A stretch of DNA of 64,000 nt from Paenibacillus stellifer (GCF_000758685.1 NZ_CP009286.1:4708501-4772500); one strand, 5' to 3'. Positions 46,790 to 57,760 are shown, counted from the first letter of the stretch. Translations and numbers: made by a program. Notes: generated by a model not told the origin, from the letters alone.

Positions 46790-48589
46790 CTACTCCCAAT
46801 ATTCAATAACGGCCATGTCCCAGTATTTCAGCACGGGCAGCTCCCATTCGACAACCCCATCCTGCTGCGAGAACGGCAACGCTTGGGGTGATCCTCCATT
46901 TTGATCCGGGGAGGCGAACCATATATTAGAAATCGGGCGATCCGTTTTTACAGAGACGGAAACATTCCGCCTTTCCTCCGGTTCCGATTGCGTTCCGTGA
47001 GCATCATTCCAATCCATGGTGGAAGCATCCGTGAAATTGATAAAGTGCATGATTTCTTTTCCATCCTTGTATTTGGAGAAGGACCATACTTTGCCTTGTT
47101 CCGCTTGATCGGATACAGCGATTTCTTCCGTCCCTTCAGCTTTAAGGCTTGACTCTTTCGGGTGATCCCGTAGAAGATTCTGATAGGCAACCAGAAAATC
47201 GTAGTACTTGATCAACTGTTCTTCCAATTCGGGAGATACGCTTAGATTTTTATGAGGAAAATATTCTTTGGACAGCATATTCTCCCCAAGCTCCAGATGG
47301 GACCCCCCGGAGGCAAATATCACCGCATCCGTCAGCAGAATTCCGGGTGTGTTGAACATTCCCGGCGAATCGGATAAATGATAATTCATGTATGCGGCCA
47401 ATACCGTGTTCAGCCGGTTTCCGCTGTACCTCGAATTCTCATCAATCACTTCCTTCAAATTCCGATAATGCGGATGATTGCCCCAAACCTCGGTGTACAG
47501 AAACTTGACCGGTGCTTCCCGGGCAATCAATTCCTGGCCGAACTGGCCGACTGCGTTCATGACATAATCGACATCAAGCCTTTCCTTGGCCGCATTCAAG
47601 AATAATGGATAAGTGGCGGCAAGGTTGACGCTTTTGCCGTCATGGGTCCATAATTCTCCCCTGTCTCCGAGCTGATCCACATGCCATCCGTCAAAAGGAA
47701 GCCATTCGAAAGTCCGGCTTTCCTTCCCGATCAAGTAGTTCTGCCAATCGGGGTTAGAGGGATCATACAGATCAATATCGCTTGCCCAATCGTCCGGAAG
47801 CGGGTGTTTATCCTGATCGGCACCGCCCGGGGACTTGAACAAGCCCCACTCTCTGCTCACTCCGTCCTGTTCCGCATCCGTATAGGCGCCATACAGCAGG
47901 TTGTAATTCATAGCCTTCATGCCGTGATTGTGGGCCAAGCCGATATAGTCTCTCACCGTATCAAACGATACGGATCGGTTGGCAATATCCTTCCACTCCG
48001 CAGCCGGCCTGCCTTCTTCCAGACGAATAGGCTCCTGGTGCTTGTACTGCCAATCGTAGAATTGGATGCCGTTGATATGGAAACGGTTCAAGCGTTCGAT
48101 GACCCGGGACATCTCGCCCGTGCTCATAGACTGGAAATCAGCTACATAACCGTAACGGGGAAATTTCCCCCAATCGGAGGATACGTCCACAGCGATGTTG
48201 ATCTGATCCCCCTTGCCGTCACGCTCATACACTACTTCGGCCAAATAACCTTGCCCTTCTTCCATGGGCGGCTCCCAGCTCCAGACCAGCTTGTCCCCTT
48301 CGGCCTGCAGCCTCTCTTCCTTTATGATCCGGTTCAAATGCAAATACCGGATATTGACGGTTCCGCCCGGTGAAGCCTGCTTGAACTTCAATTGAAAGCG
48401 AACGGCCTCCCCGGGCCAATAAGCCGCTTTATCTGTGGACAGCTCCTTCAGCAGGGAAACTTTTTGAATTTCTTCATTTTCAGGAGGGCTCTCGACTGGA
48501 TCCGGCGCTTTCCCGCAAGCCGAAGCCACCATTACAGCAGCGCCGATCGCTATAGTGCCGGCCATCCGAATAAACCTCGTGTATCTCAT
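46790..48589 (-). CDS. GH66 family lipoprotein, probable dextranase
   Basis: A 599-residue exported lipoprotein (lipobox VASAC, Cys ~25). An N-terminal beta domain (AYWPGEAVRFQLKFKQ) precedes the GH66 barrel: GYVADFQSMS, HINGIQFYDWQYKHQEP and MKAMNYNLLYGAYTD are typical. The probable nucleophile Asp lies in DGWHVDQLGDRG (~307) and the acid/base Glu in FLYTEVWGNHPHY (~366). A C-terminal beta domain ends the chain. GH66 enzymes cleave alpha-1,6-glucans (dextran) or make cycloisomaltooligosaccharides; the insert typical of the cyclising enzymes is not evident, so dextranase is favoured. It leads the GH66-yesM-yesN-SBP operon and is divergent from a GH31 alpha-glucosidase. Confidence 0.88.
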   Translation of the reverse strand: MRYTRFIRMAGTIAIGAAVMVASACGKAPDPVESPPENEEIQKVSLLKELSTDKAAYWPGEAVRFQLKFKQASPGGTVNIRYLHLNRIIKEERLQAEGDKLVWSWEPPMEEGQGYLAEVVYERDGKGDQINIAVDVSSDWGKFPRYGYVADFQSMSTGEMSRVIERLNRFHINGIQFYDWQYKHQEPIRLEEGRPAAEWKDIANRSVSFDTVRDYIGLAHNHGMKAMNYNLLYGAYTDAEQDGVSREWGLFKSPGGADQDKHPLPDDWASDIDLYDPSNPDWQNYLIGKESRTFEWLPFDGWHVDQLGDRGELWTHDGKSVNLAATYPLFLNAAKERLDVDYVMNAVGQFGQELIAREAPVKFLYTEVWGNHPHYRNLKEVIDENSRYSGNRLNTVLAAYMNYHLSDSPGMFNTPGILLTDAVIFASGGSHLELGENMLSKEYFPHKNLSVSPELEEQLIKYYDFLVAYQNLLRDHPKESSLKAEGTEEIAVSDQAEQGKVWSFSKYKDGKEIMHFINFTDASTMDWNDAHGTQSEPEERRNVSVSVKTDRPISNIWFASPDQNGGSPQALPFSQQDGVVEWELPVLKYWDMAVIEYWE

Positions 48590-48771
48590 ACTCCCACCCC
48601 GGTTCTTAACTTTTTGTTCATTATCCGGGAAAATCTTGTGTGGAGCAAATCGTCATTTTTTAGCACTCCGTCCGAGTTTTTGTTGTCATATCAAGTATGT
48701 ATACGCTGACAATTTGATACAGTGTCTTATTTTTATGAAATTACAAAAGAATTTTCCCCCTCCTCTTTTTT

Positions 48772-48775
48772 ACCT
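48772..48775 (+). repeat. Target site duplication, left copy
   Basis: ACCT directly abuts the left end of the insertion sequence and is repeated at 50217-50220. Confidence 0.75.
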
Positions 48776-50216
48776 GAGCATTTTGCATAATTCATATTTT
48801 GATTTAAAGTCAAAGTTAGGTTACAACGAAATCTCAGTGTTGTGAGAGTGGAGTGAAAAATAGACAGACGGACAGAATTTCAATGAATCGGAAGTTTTTA
48901 AGCGGCGTTCTGTACTCGTTGCTTCGCAATGGCAAGCGCAGAGGCAAGTAACACAATCGCATTTAAATATTGGTGAGTTGTCACTTTTTGAATCCCCCAG
49001 ACGTGAAGCTGGTCTGCAGTTAAATAGGTCTTCATTCGAGAATTGCAGCGTTCTACACTGGTTCGTTTATTGTAAAGTTCCTTCCAGCCTCGGCTTTCCC
49101 GATGCGGTAGCGCATAACGCCGGAGATCCGTTTGACTGTTGATTTTAACCACCATTCCATAATTGGAGGACGAACAAGCGGCCATGCCCAAAGGACAATC
49201 CACTTGACCTGTCGCATGTGGACAACGGAATTTTAAATGCACCTTTTCCTGTCCCCAATACGTCATGGGAAATCCCATCGAACAACAGGGCGTGCCTTTG
49301 CGGGTAATCCCCGCTGGCGGTTCCTTTTCATTCCGTGGATTCAGCGGAATAATGGCTTGCGCCTTGACGTTCCGGGCGGCCTCGTAGTTTTTTATTTGGT
49401 CGTAGCCCGCATCCAGCATGAAGAATTTCACTTTAGATTTCGCAGCGACAGTCGTCATGAGTGCAGGCCCTTCGTCTCCGTCGTTCACATGGGCAGAGGT
49501 CACCTTGAGCGCCATGGGAAGTTCACTTTTGGCATCGACGGCCAGATGCAACTTATAGCCAAACCACTTGACTTTGTTGCCAAAGGTGTCAAACTTGGCA
49601 CCCCAGTTGGCATTGCCGGTGAGTTCACTTTTTCGCTTGGGTTCCTTTTTCTCGTAAGCGTGAATAGCGGCGCTGTCGATAGCGACATGAGTTCCGTCGA
49701 TGATTCCAGCTTCTTGGCACTGAGTCACAAGATCCTCAAACAACTGCTTGGCAAGGCCTTTGCCAGTCAACTCGGCAAAGACTCGACTTAATGTAGAAAT
49801 CGAAGGAGCGGGGATATCCAGTCGAAGCCCACATTGGTAACGGAAACGGAGGTCAAACTTTAGTCTGCGCGCTAGGCCGGTGAACGTATCGATATTCTCT
49901 AAAGGAGCTGCGAGTAGCGCGCGAAGAATGCCTTGACGACAGTGTCCGTCTGCTCCTCGGGGTGAGGGATTTCTCAATTCTCTTGCGTAAGGTCGCAGGT
50001 CCAAAGCGCTGAAAAAGATGGGCAATCGCTCTTTCGATTCGATTTTTTGAAGCTCTTCAAAGGAAAATAGACTTTCTTGGAGAATATACATAGTGACTTC
50101 ACTCCCTTGGGTTTTCTCGTTTGGTCACTTGAAAACTTCTCCAAGTTGGGGTGAAGTCCTTTTTTATGCTCAAAATTGCTTTGTGTAACAAGGGCTTAGA
50201 TTAATGCAAAATGCTC
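48776..50216 (-). mobile_element. Complete insertion sequence, 1441 bp
   Basis: Perfect 13-bp terminal inverted repeats (GAGCATTTTGCAT at 48776-48788 and its complement at 50204-50216), partly extended inward, enclose one transposase gene. ACCT is duplicated at both ends. The element lies in the shared upstream region of the divergent GH66 and GH31 genes. The joined target would read TTTTTTACCTAAAAA, a near-palindrome, so it may prefer such sites. Confidence 0.85.
48898..50091 (-). CDS. DDE transposase, IS5/IS1182-like
   Basis: A 397-residue transposase. The N-terminal DUF772-type domain (RGADGHCRQGILRALLAAPL, FRYQCGLRLDIPAPSISTLS) is followed by an RNase H-like catalytic core. Candidate catalytic residues are Asp in GTHVAIDSAAI, Asp in KFFMLDAGYDQIK and Glu in KRTSVERCNSRMK. 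A Cys-containing insert (CPHATGQVDCPLG) sits in the core. The frame is intact, and with both inverted repeats present the element is potentially active. The start overlaps no other gene; CAAGGGAG lies just upstream. Confidence 0.9.
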   Translation of the reverse strand: MYILQESLFSFEELQKIESKERLPIFFSALDLRPYARELRNPSPRGADGHCRQGILRALLAAPLENIDTFTGLARRLKFDLRFRYQCGLRLDIPAPSISTLSRVFAELTGKGLAKQLFEDLVTQCQEAGIIDGTHVAIDSAAIHAYEKKEPKRKSELTGNANWGAKFDTFGNKVKWFGYKLHLAVDAKSELPMALKVTSAHVNDGDEGPALMTTVAAKSKVKFFMLDAGYDQIKNYEAARNVKAQAIIPLNPRNEKEPPAGITRKGTPCCSMGFPMTYWGQEKVHLKFRCPHATGQVDCPLGMAACSSSNYGMVVKINSQTDLRRYALPHRESRGWKELYNKRTSVERCNSRMKTYLTADQLHVWGIQKVTTHQYLNAIVLLASALAIAKQRVQNAA

Positions 50217-50220
50217 ACCT
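50217..50220 (+). repeat. Target site duplication, right copy
   Basis: ACCT follows the right inverted repeat; see the copy at 48772. Confidence 0.75.
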
Positions 50221-50667
50221 AAAAACCGGGTTATTTTATTAAAAATCGTGTATTCGCTGAAGGATTTTCCGGTTTCAGTGTCCTATTTTATTAAATCCAA
50301 TAAATGAAGAGGTTGACTCTCGCCTGATGAAAGCTTCAGAGCAGCAGTCCCTTAGACTTGCAGAACTATAAATTTACATATACTCCCATATTAGTGTTAA
50401 TAAATTCAATTCCTTCACGAAAGGAAAATAAAAAGCGAAAAAGCTCGAACTCCTTGTCAGACCTGGTTTTATCCGGAACGGACGTTATGTTTGGGATCGT
50501 TTTCATTTAGCTCTTATCTGTTTTTCCGACAATCTCATAGGAGGTTCTCCCCATTGTTCAAGCGTTTTATCCTTGCTAACTTGATATAGGCGGCCGGAAG
50601 CGGGAGCTTGCGCTCCACGGAATGGATACCTGCTGCACAATACAATTACAGAGTGGGAGAGAAACGA
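50221..50667 (+). other. Upstream region of the GH31 gene, no gene seen
   Basis: About 450 AT-rich bases between the insertion sequence and the alpha-glucosidase start. I find no credible reading frame and no confident promoter pair. A site for the YesN regulator is expected but not recognisable by eye. Confidence 0.4.
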
Positions 50668-53217
50668 ATGCGTAAAAGGTTAAAGCCTACAATCATGTCA
50701 AAAAAACTGGCGAAGGCAGCCGTGTGCCTGAGTCTGCTGACCGGGACATTTGCTGCAGTCCTGCCGGCAAACGTAGCTTTTGCGGAAACGCAGCCGGAAG
50801 CGGATACTCCGCTGGACAAGCAGAATCTTAAGCCATTATCTGTACAATCGTTGGAAACTCTTGAAAACGGAGTAAAGTTGAACCTGGGGGATTATCAAGG
50901 ATTTATTCGGCTCTTTTCAGAGGACATGGCCAAAATCTCGGTCGTTAAAAACGGCGAAGACGAGTTCATCTCCCCTGGAATTGCCAAGAAGGACTGGAAG
51001 ACACCGGACTTTGAAACAAAAGAAACGGATCAGGAGTATATTCTGTCCACTAAGGAAATCACGGTGAAAATTAACAAAAGTCCGTTCGGCGTCAAATTTT
51101 TGGACAAGCAGGGAAATGTCATTAATGAAGATGCCGCGCAGGGTGTCGGCTATGAAAACGGCAAGCCGTATGTATTTAAAAAAACAGACAGCACGGAGAA
51201 CTTCTACGGTTTCGGCGAACAATCCGGCGGGCTGAACAAACGCGGCAAAAGCCTCGGCATGTGGAATACGGACGCTTATTCCTATAACAAAAATACGAAG
51301 TATCTGTATACGTCCATTCCCTTCTTCATCGGGCTGAAAGATAAAAAGGCTTACGGTATTTTCTTCGACAATACGTATCGCTCCTATTATGAAATGGCCA
51401 GCGAAAAAGACGACTATTACTATTTCTACGCCAATGGCGGCACGCTTACTTACTACTTCATCAACGGTCCGGAAATCGGCGACGTTATCGATCGGTATAC
51501 CGAGCTGACGGGGAAAACGGAGACGCCTCCGATGTGGTCGCTGGGCTTCCATCAAAGTAAATGGGGATACACACCGGAAGAACTCGTGAAGGTAGCCCAA
51601 ACCTACCGCGAGAAGAAAATTCCGTTGGATACGATGCATTTTGATATCGACTACATGGATGGATACCGCGTGTTCACCTGGAACGACGAGTATAAACAAG
51701 CGCTGAAGACGCTGAAGGACGAAGGCTTCCACGCCATTACGATCAATGATCCGGCCGTCAAGCAGGACGAGAACTACAGCGTTTATCAAGAAGGAACCGC
51801 AAAGAATTTTTGGGCGAAAAATCCGGACGGCTCCACTTTCATAGGTGAGGTATGGCCGGGCAAATCCGCTTTCCCGAACTTCCTGAAGTCGGATGTCCGG
51901 AACTGGTGGGGCAACAATCTGGGCACTCTCTTAAACGAGGGAGTTGACGGCATTTGGAATGATATGAACGAGCCTGCCGTATTTGACGGCCCTTTCCATA
52001 CGATGCCGCTGGATGTCGTGTTTGAAGACGACAATGGAGAGAAGGTAACCCATTCGGAATATCACAATCTTTATGGACATCATGAAGCTGAAGCGACCTA
52101 TGACGGCTACCTCAAAAACAAACCGAACACCCGCCCATTTGTGCTGACTCGCGACATGTACGCAGGAACGCAGCGCTACGCGGCGCTCTGGACCGGCGAC
52201 AACGTAAGCAACTGGGAACATTTGCAAATGTCGATCCCGATGAATGCAAACGTCGGTTTGTCCGGTGTTCCGTTTGTCGGCAATGATATCGGTGGCTTTG
52301 CGAAATCGCCAGGCAACGTTCCGACGCCTGAACTGTTCGCAAGATGGATCGAGGTCGGCGCCTTCCTGCCGTTTGCCCGCGATCACTATGACAATAGTGC
52401 CAAATCAGGACTCGGAACCGGACAGGAGCCTTGGGAATTTGGCAAAGAGGTTGAGGATATCAGCCGCAAATACATCTCGATGCGCTACGAGCTGATGCCT
52501 TACTTGTACAACCAGTTTAAGGAGTCGTCCGAGAACGGCCAGCCGGTTCAACAACCGCTCGTATACCAGTTCCAGGACGATCCAAAAACGTATAACATCG
52601 AAGATCAGTTTATGTTCGGCGATTCGATGATGCTTGCACCTGTTGTTAAAGAAGGCCAAACGAGCCGTGAAGTGTATCTGCCTGCAGGCGAGACATGGGT
52701 AGATTATTGGACAGGCAAGAAGTATGAAGGCAACCAGTCGATCACGGTAAACGCCGACCTTGGAACACTGCCGATGTTCGTGAAGAACAATTCGATCATT
52801 CCTCGTCAGGAAGTGGAGCAATCTACTGATGAGAAGAAGCTGGAAAATCTAATTCTCGACACGTACCTGAACGATAAAGCCACCTACAGCTTCTATGAGG
52901 ACGATGCCGAGACTCTGGACTACAAGCAAGGCGAATTCAACATCACTGAATTCCAAGTGGACAAGAAAGGCAACCACATCGAGTTCAAGCAGGATAAAAA
53001 GGCTCAAAACTACGCTTCCGCCATTACGTCCTACACGCTTAAGCTGCATGATGCGGAGCAGCCGAACAAAGTTCAGGCAGCCGATCACAAATATGACCAA
53101 GCGGGCAGCTTAGAGCAACTAAACGGACAGGAAAACGGCTACTATTTCGATTCAGCCGAAAAAGTTCTGTATGTCAAGATACCGGCCGGTGAAAACCACA
53201 GCGTAAAAATTCAGTAA
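50668..53217 (+). CDS. Secreted GH31 alpha-glucosidase
   Basis: An 849-residue exported enzyme. The signal peptide (KLAKAAVCLSLLTGTFAAVL, cleaved after NVAFA) is followed by the GH31 N-terminal beta domain (~60-250), the barrel, and C-terminal beta domains. The nucleophile Asp is in GIWNDMNEPAVF (~431) and the acid/base Asp in ALWTGDNVSNWEHL (~510). GVPFVGNDIGGF and RYELMPYLYN are family marks. It would release glucose from the non-reducing ends of isomaltooligosaccharides produced by the neighbouring GH66 enzyme. ATG 50668 has GGGAGA 7 bases upstream. It is divergent from the GH66 operon and followed by a bidirectional terminator. Confidence 0.93.
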   Translation: MRKRLKPTIMSKKLAKAAVCLSLLTGTFAAVLPANVAFAETQPEADTPLDKQNLKPLSVQSLETLENGVKLNLGDYQGFIRLFSEDMAKISVVKNGEDEFISPGIAKKDWKTPDFETKETDQEYILSTKEITVKINKSPFGVKFLDKQGNVINEDAAQGVGYENGKPYVFKKTDSTENFYGFGEQSGGLNKRGKSLGMWNTDAYSYNKNTKYLYTSIPFFIGLKDKKAYGIFFDNTYRSYYEMASEKDDYYYFYANGGTLTYYFINGPEIGDVIDRYTELTGKTETPPMWSLGFHQSKWGYTPEELVKVAQTYREKKIPLDTMHFDIDYMDGYRVFTWNDEYKQALKTLKDEGFHAITINDPAVKQDENYSVYQEGTAKNFWAKNPDGSTFIGEVWPGKSAFPNFLKSDVRNWWGNNLGTLLNEGVDGIWNDMNEPAVFDGPFHTMPLDVVFEDDNGEKVTHSEYHNLYGHHEAEATYDGYLKNKPNTRPFVLTRDMYAGTQRYAALWTGDNVSNWEHLQMSIPMNANVGLSGVPFVGNDIGGFAKSPGNVPTPELFARWIEVGAFLPFARDHYDNSAKSGLGTGQEPWEFGKEVEDISRKYISMRYELMPYLYNQFKESSENGQPVQQPLVYQFQDDPKTYNIEDQFMFGDSMMLAPVVKEGQTSREVYLPAGETWVDYWTGKKYEGNQSITVNADLGTLPMFVKNNSIIPRQEVEQSTDEKKLENLILDTYLNDKATYSFYEDDAETLDYKQGEFNITEFQVDKKGNHIEFKQDKKAQNYASAITSYTLKLHDAEQPNKVQAADHKYDQAGSLEQLNGQENGYYFDSAEKVLYVKIPAGENHSVKIQ

Positions 53218-53246
53218 TACCACTCAAGGTTGTTACTGAAAAAAAA

Positions 53247-53288
53247 GGAAAACGGGTAAGCCATTTCGGCTTCACCCGTTTTCTTTTC
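53247..53288. terminator. Bidirectional terminator between GH31 and nifH
   Basis: GAAAACGGGT and ACCCGTTTTC form a 10-bp stem with an inner CC/GG pairing. T runs follow in both directions (TTTTC on plus, TTTTTTTT on minus), so it serves both convergent genes. Confidence 0.88.
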
Positions 53289-53343
53289 TGTCAAAATTAT
53301 GCGGTAATAACCAGAACAACCTAGGTAAAGGTGTGCTCTTCAA

Positions 53344-54722
<1,379 letters not shown>

Positions 54723-54776
54723 CGCAGCACCTCCCTGCCAAAAAGGATTGTGCAAAGAACGTCAGCAGCAACTCAA

Positions 54777-54793
54777 TGTCAGATTATATAACC
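54777..54793. promoter_or_regulatory. GlnR-like box, downstream site
   Basis: TGTCAGATTATATAACC matches the GlnR consensus TGTNA-N7-TNACA with one mismatch. It lies ~35 bases downstream of the predicted transcription start of the nifX-nifH operon, the position of the repressing site in Paenibacillus nif operons. Confidence 0.65.
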
Positions 54794-54825
54794 CAAAAGG
54801 GCATAGGGTTTTACTTATTAGAGCC

Positions 54826-54855
54826 ATCTTAGTCTTCCGCTTCCAAGCCTGTCAA
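54826..54855 (-). promoter_or_regulatory. SigA promoter of the nifX-nifH operon
   Basis: On the minus strand TTGACA (54850-54855) and TAAGAT (54826-54831) are separated by 18 bp. The predicted start is near 54819, about 97 bases before the GTG of the first gene. Confidence 0.7.
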
Positions 54856-54903
54856 TGACACTAAAGCGCATACAGGGCGTATTGACAAATCGTTCAAATT
54901 TCG

Positions 54904-54920
54904 CGTCATATTAACTGACA
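54904..54920. promoter_or_regulatory. GlnR-like box, upstream site
   Basis: CGTCATATTAACTGACA matches TGTNA-N7-TNACA with one mismatch. It lies ~50 bases upstream of the -35 box, the position of the activating site in Paenibacillus nif promoters. Confidence 0.65.
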
Positions 54921-55077
54921 TAAACCTCCTATTATACGCTTTCATATCTCAAGTATAGCGTTTACATATTTCAACTATTTGCCTTCCATGATTTCTTTAT
55001 TGGAGAGATCGCAGACAGGTTGAAGAGAAGTTTCACCTTTTGTTAACAGTTTCAACAGATGTGTCTCCAACAAATAC

Positions 55078-55115
55078 AAAAAAACCGGCTCCCTTTGATT
55101 TGGAGAACCGGTCTA
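55078..55115 (-). terminator. Terminator after the decayed GGDEF gene
   Basis: On the minus strand ACCGGTTCTCC and GGGAGCCGGT pair and are followed by seven T residues. Confidence 0.85.
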
Positions 55116-55187
55116 GCGGTAATTCTAGAAGCCAACAAGCATTTCATGCCATTGGAGTAGCGATCCTGATGTTTAAGTGATGCTAAT

Positions 55188-56241
55188 CTATTGACCCGGC
55201 AGATCCAGCGCTTGAATGAGGACCGTGCGGTTTCTTCCTTCAGCCTTAGCCTGATACAAGGCATTGTCCGCCAGATGAAACAGCTCCGTGGGTACCGAAG
55301 CGTGCAGCGGATATATGGCTATGCCAATCGAGACGGTTACCGTATGATCGACCGGCATGGATGCCCGTTCCACCGCCAGCCGGATTTGCTCTGCTTTCAG
55401 ATAGGCCTCATCACCATGCGCCCCCTGCAGCAGCACGACAAATTCCTCACCGCCGAATCGGGAGCTTAGATCCTGCGGAGCCACTTCCTCCCGAATGATC
55501 GCAGCCACCTGCCTCAGCACCAAATCTCCCGCCTGATGTCCATAGGTGTCGTTAATGAATTTGAACCGGTCAATATCCAGAACAAGTATGGCAAAAGCGA
55601 TGTGCTGATCGGCCCAGCTCTGGATGGTATCCTCGAATGTTCTGCGGTTCGATAGCCCGGTCAGCATGTCCGTGTTCGCCTCCTGGCTTAACTGATCGTT
55701 CTGCCGCTGGAAATTCCGCAGAGCCCCCACTACCGTTCGAGTCAGAAGATCCGCCTCCCGGTTCCAATGCTCTCTCCTTTCGGGCAGCTCCACGCCGCCC
55801 TCTTCAAACTGCTGGACCAGATTAGCCAGGACCACGAACGGTTTGGCCAGCTGATGGGCCGCCCAGACCACAATTAGGATCAGCACCAGCAAGGGAAGCG
55901 ACGTGTAGAGAAGCAATAGCTTGACATGCCGATATAACTGGTCGTAGATGATCTGAGTAGGCGAAACTACGACAAGCCCCCAGTGCGTGGAGGGAATCTT
56001 GGCATACCCCGCCAGCAGATCCACTCCGCTCAAATTGATGTACTGTCCCTTTCCCTCATGATCCTTCATCAATTGCTGGACGACGGAAACCGCACTGATA
56101 TCCATTCCGATTCTTGCCTTGTCGGGATGATACAGCAAGCGCCCTTTGAGTCAGCAGCAGCGAAAGACCGACAAATCCGATTAATACAGCGGACAAGCTT
56201 ACCCTTTTTCTCGTCTGAAGTGAATGATTATGCGTAATCAT
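55188..56241 (-). pseudogene. Diguanylate cyclase with dCache sensor, interrupted by internal deletion
   Basis: The start (ATG 56241, with GGGAGA upstream) encodes the first membrane helix (RKRVSLSAVLIGFVGLSLLL). After ~31 codons the frame is lost. Another frame resumes in the last part of the outer dCache domain (YHPDKARIGMDISA, YAKIPSTHWGLVVVSP), then a second helix (LLLLYTSLPLLVLILIVVWA), a HAMP-like segment and a complete GGDEF domain (DMLTGLSNRRTFE, active site SRFGGEEF, ADNALYQAKAEGRNR). Most of the ~250-residue sensor is missing. The catalytic half could be made from an internal start, but the normal protein cannot. Confidence 0.75.
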
Positions 56242-56363
56242 GTCTGTGTCTCCCCTGAATCTGGATACCTGTATACCTATATTAATCGACCACATTGTGA
56301 TGTTTTTTGAGATTCAGCCAATTTCGCACGATCAGAAGATCGGCTGTGTTCTGTTACAAGCAA

Positions 56364-56400
56364 GAAAGTCCTGTACCCTCCCTTCGGAATGTACAGGACG
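56364..56400 (-). terminator. Terminator of the HipA-like gene
   Basis: A perfect 9-bp stem (GTCCTGTAC with GTACAGGAC) is followed on the minus strand by TTTCTT. Confidence 0.75.
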
Positions 56401-56417
56401 TGTTACCAGTTATCAGC

Positions 56418-57677
56418 TTATTGATCCCGCTCTTCTTCTGACTGCGCTCCGCTATATGCGATATCCCGGGTGACATCTGCGCTTCGGTCATCCGCCCACC
56501 CCTTGGCATGGCGGGATTGAACGATCTCCGTAAGCATCTCAATCCGCTTGTTCAAAGCCTGACAGATCGCCTCGCACCGGGCCTCATCCACAAATACCGA
56601 ATCACGAAACACCGCTCTGACCTCTTCCTCTATGCCATGCAATGCCGACAAGTCGAGCCAGTCAAACGACGTGACCAGTTTGATTTGTTCGCCATGCGTC
56701 TGCTTGAACGGCTTACAGGTCAGCTTGGCGGTGGGCGAAATCAAGGAAAGCGGCTTGGAGAACCAAAGAGATGTGCCGCTATCGTAGATCGGCGACGGTC
56801 CGACCCATTCCAACGTCTCAGCATTACGAATGACGCCGAAGTTGTTCTGATGCCGATCCTCATTGGCGATCAGATAATCCACGACGATCATCCGGTCCAG
56901 GGACTTTACAACACCGGGAATGCCCAGTGCCTCGCAACAATTCAAGTAATGCTGATACACCGAAATATGATTGGCCTTCGGCCGGGTCTGCATCACATAC
57001 CAGGCCGTAACCAATTCTGTCTGCGGTGTGATAAAATCTTCACAGACGCTATAGGGGTACTCCTCCTGCATTATCAATTGGTAGGGAACATGCTCGATTC
57101 CCAGCCGGTCCATGATGCGAGTCGCCACTACTTCATTATAGGGTTCCTGCTGGAGCGCGCCGCTCCCGCCCTTCACCAGACAACGCTTGCCCTCAATGAT
57201 GGTCCATTTTTTCCGCAGCCAGCCATCCGACGTATTGTCCGGAGACATCAGACTGATTGGCTCACCGGATGAGCCTTTGCCAAACAAGACATTCCCGACA
57301 TCTTCGGAGAACGGGTGGTCAAAGAAATTGATCGAGGACCACTCCATTACCGAGCCCGTTGGGCGAATCCAGTATTTATCGGACAAGCTGAGTCCCAAGC
57401 TTTTATCCAGAAGCTTTTGTGTGGTGGACAAATTAAACTCAAGCAACGCCTCTTTGATTCCGTCTCGGCTGGCCGGAATCGCTCGACCTCTCCACCATTC
57501 ATTGAGTGCAGCCCGGTCAATTCTCCCCTTTTTTACGGGTATGCCTACAGGCACATGCTGCTCAGCATGAACATGGCCGATCGCAGAGATCGAGCCGGAC
57601 GCCTCATCCAGCTCCATATCGACTACGGGTATGTGTTTGTGCATAAGTGTATAGGTTTTGTTCCAGACGTCCGACAT
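56418..57677 (-). CDS. HipA-like protein kinase without a HipB partner
   Basis: A 419-residue protein of the HipA/CtkA kinase fold. The C-terminal half has the nucleotide-binding Lys in KRCLVKGGSGALQQEP (~170), the catalytic loop in IANEDRHQNNFGVIRN (Asp ~272) and the metal-binding Asp in PIYDSGTSLWF (~297). The N-terminal ~150 residues are typical of a Firmicute-specific group sometimes mislabelled excisionase. Classical HipA inhibits glutamyl-tRNA synthetase and is neutralised by HipB; no HipB-like helix-turn-helix gene is adjacent. It is monocistronic with its own terminator. The substrate is unknown, and a toxin role is not established. Confidence 0.85.
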   Translation of the reverse strand: MSDVWNKTYTLMHKHIPVVDMELDEASGSISAIGHVHAEQHVPVGIPVKKGRIDRAALNEWWRGRAIPASRDGIKEALLEFNLSTTQKLLDKSLGLSLSDKYWIRPTGSVMEWSSINFFDHPFSEDVGNVLFGKGSSGEPISLMSPDNTSDGWLRKKWTIIEGKRCLVKGGSGALQQEPYNEVVATRIMDRLGIEHVPYQLIMQEEYPYSVCEDFITPQTELVTAWYVMQTRPKANHISVYQHYLNCCEALGIPGVVKSLDRMIVVDYLIANEDRHQNNFGVIRNAETLEWVGPSPIYDSGTSLWFSKPLSLISPTAKLTCKPFKQTHGEQIKLVTSFDWLDLSALHGIEEEVRAVFRDSVFVDEARCEAICQALNKRIEMLTEIVQSRHAKGWADDRSADVTRDIAYSGAQSEEERDQ

Positions 57678-57760
57678 ATGATTCCCCCGTTCGAGATTCC
57701 CACCTTATTTCTATTATAGCAATCCCTTCAAGGCTTCATAGGAACAATTCAAAAGTTTAT

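Noticed and set aside
48820..50189. GTTACA/TGTAAC pair as possible insertion-sequence ends
   Set aside because: Only six bases match and no target duplication is present; the 13-bp repeats at 48776 and 50216 with ACCT duplication are far better.
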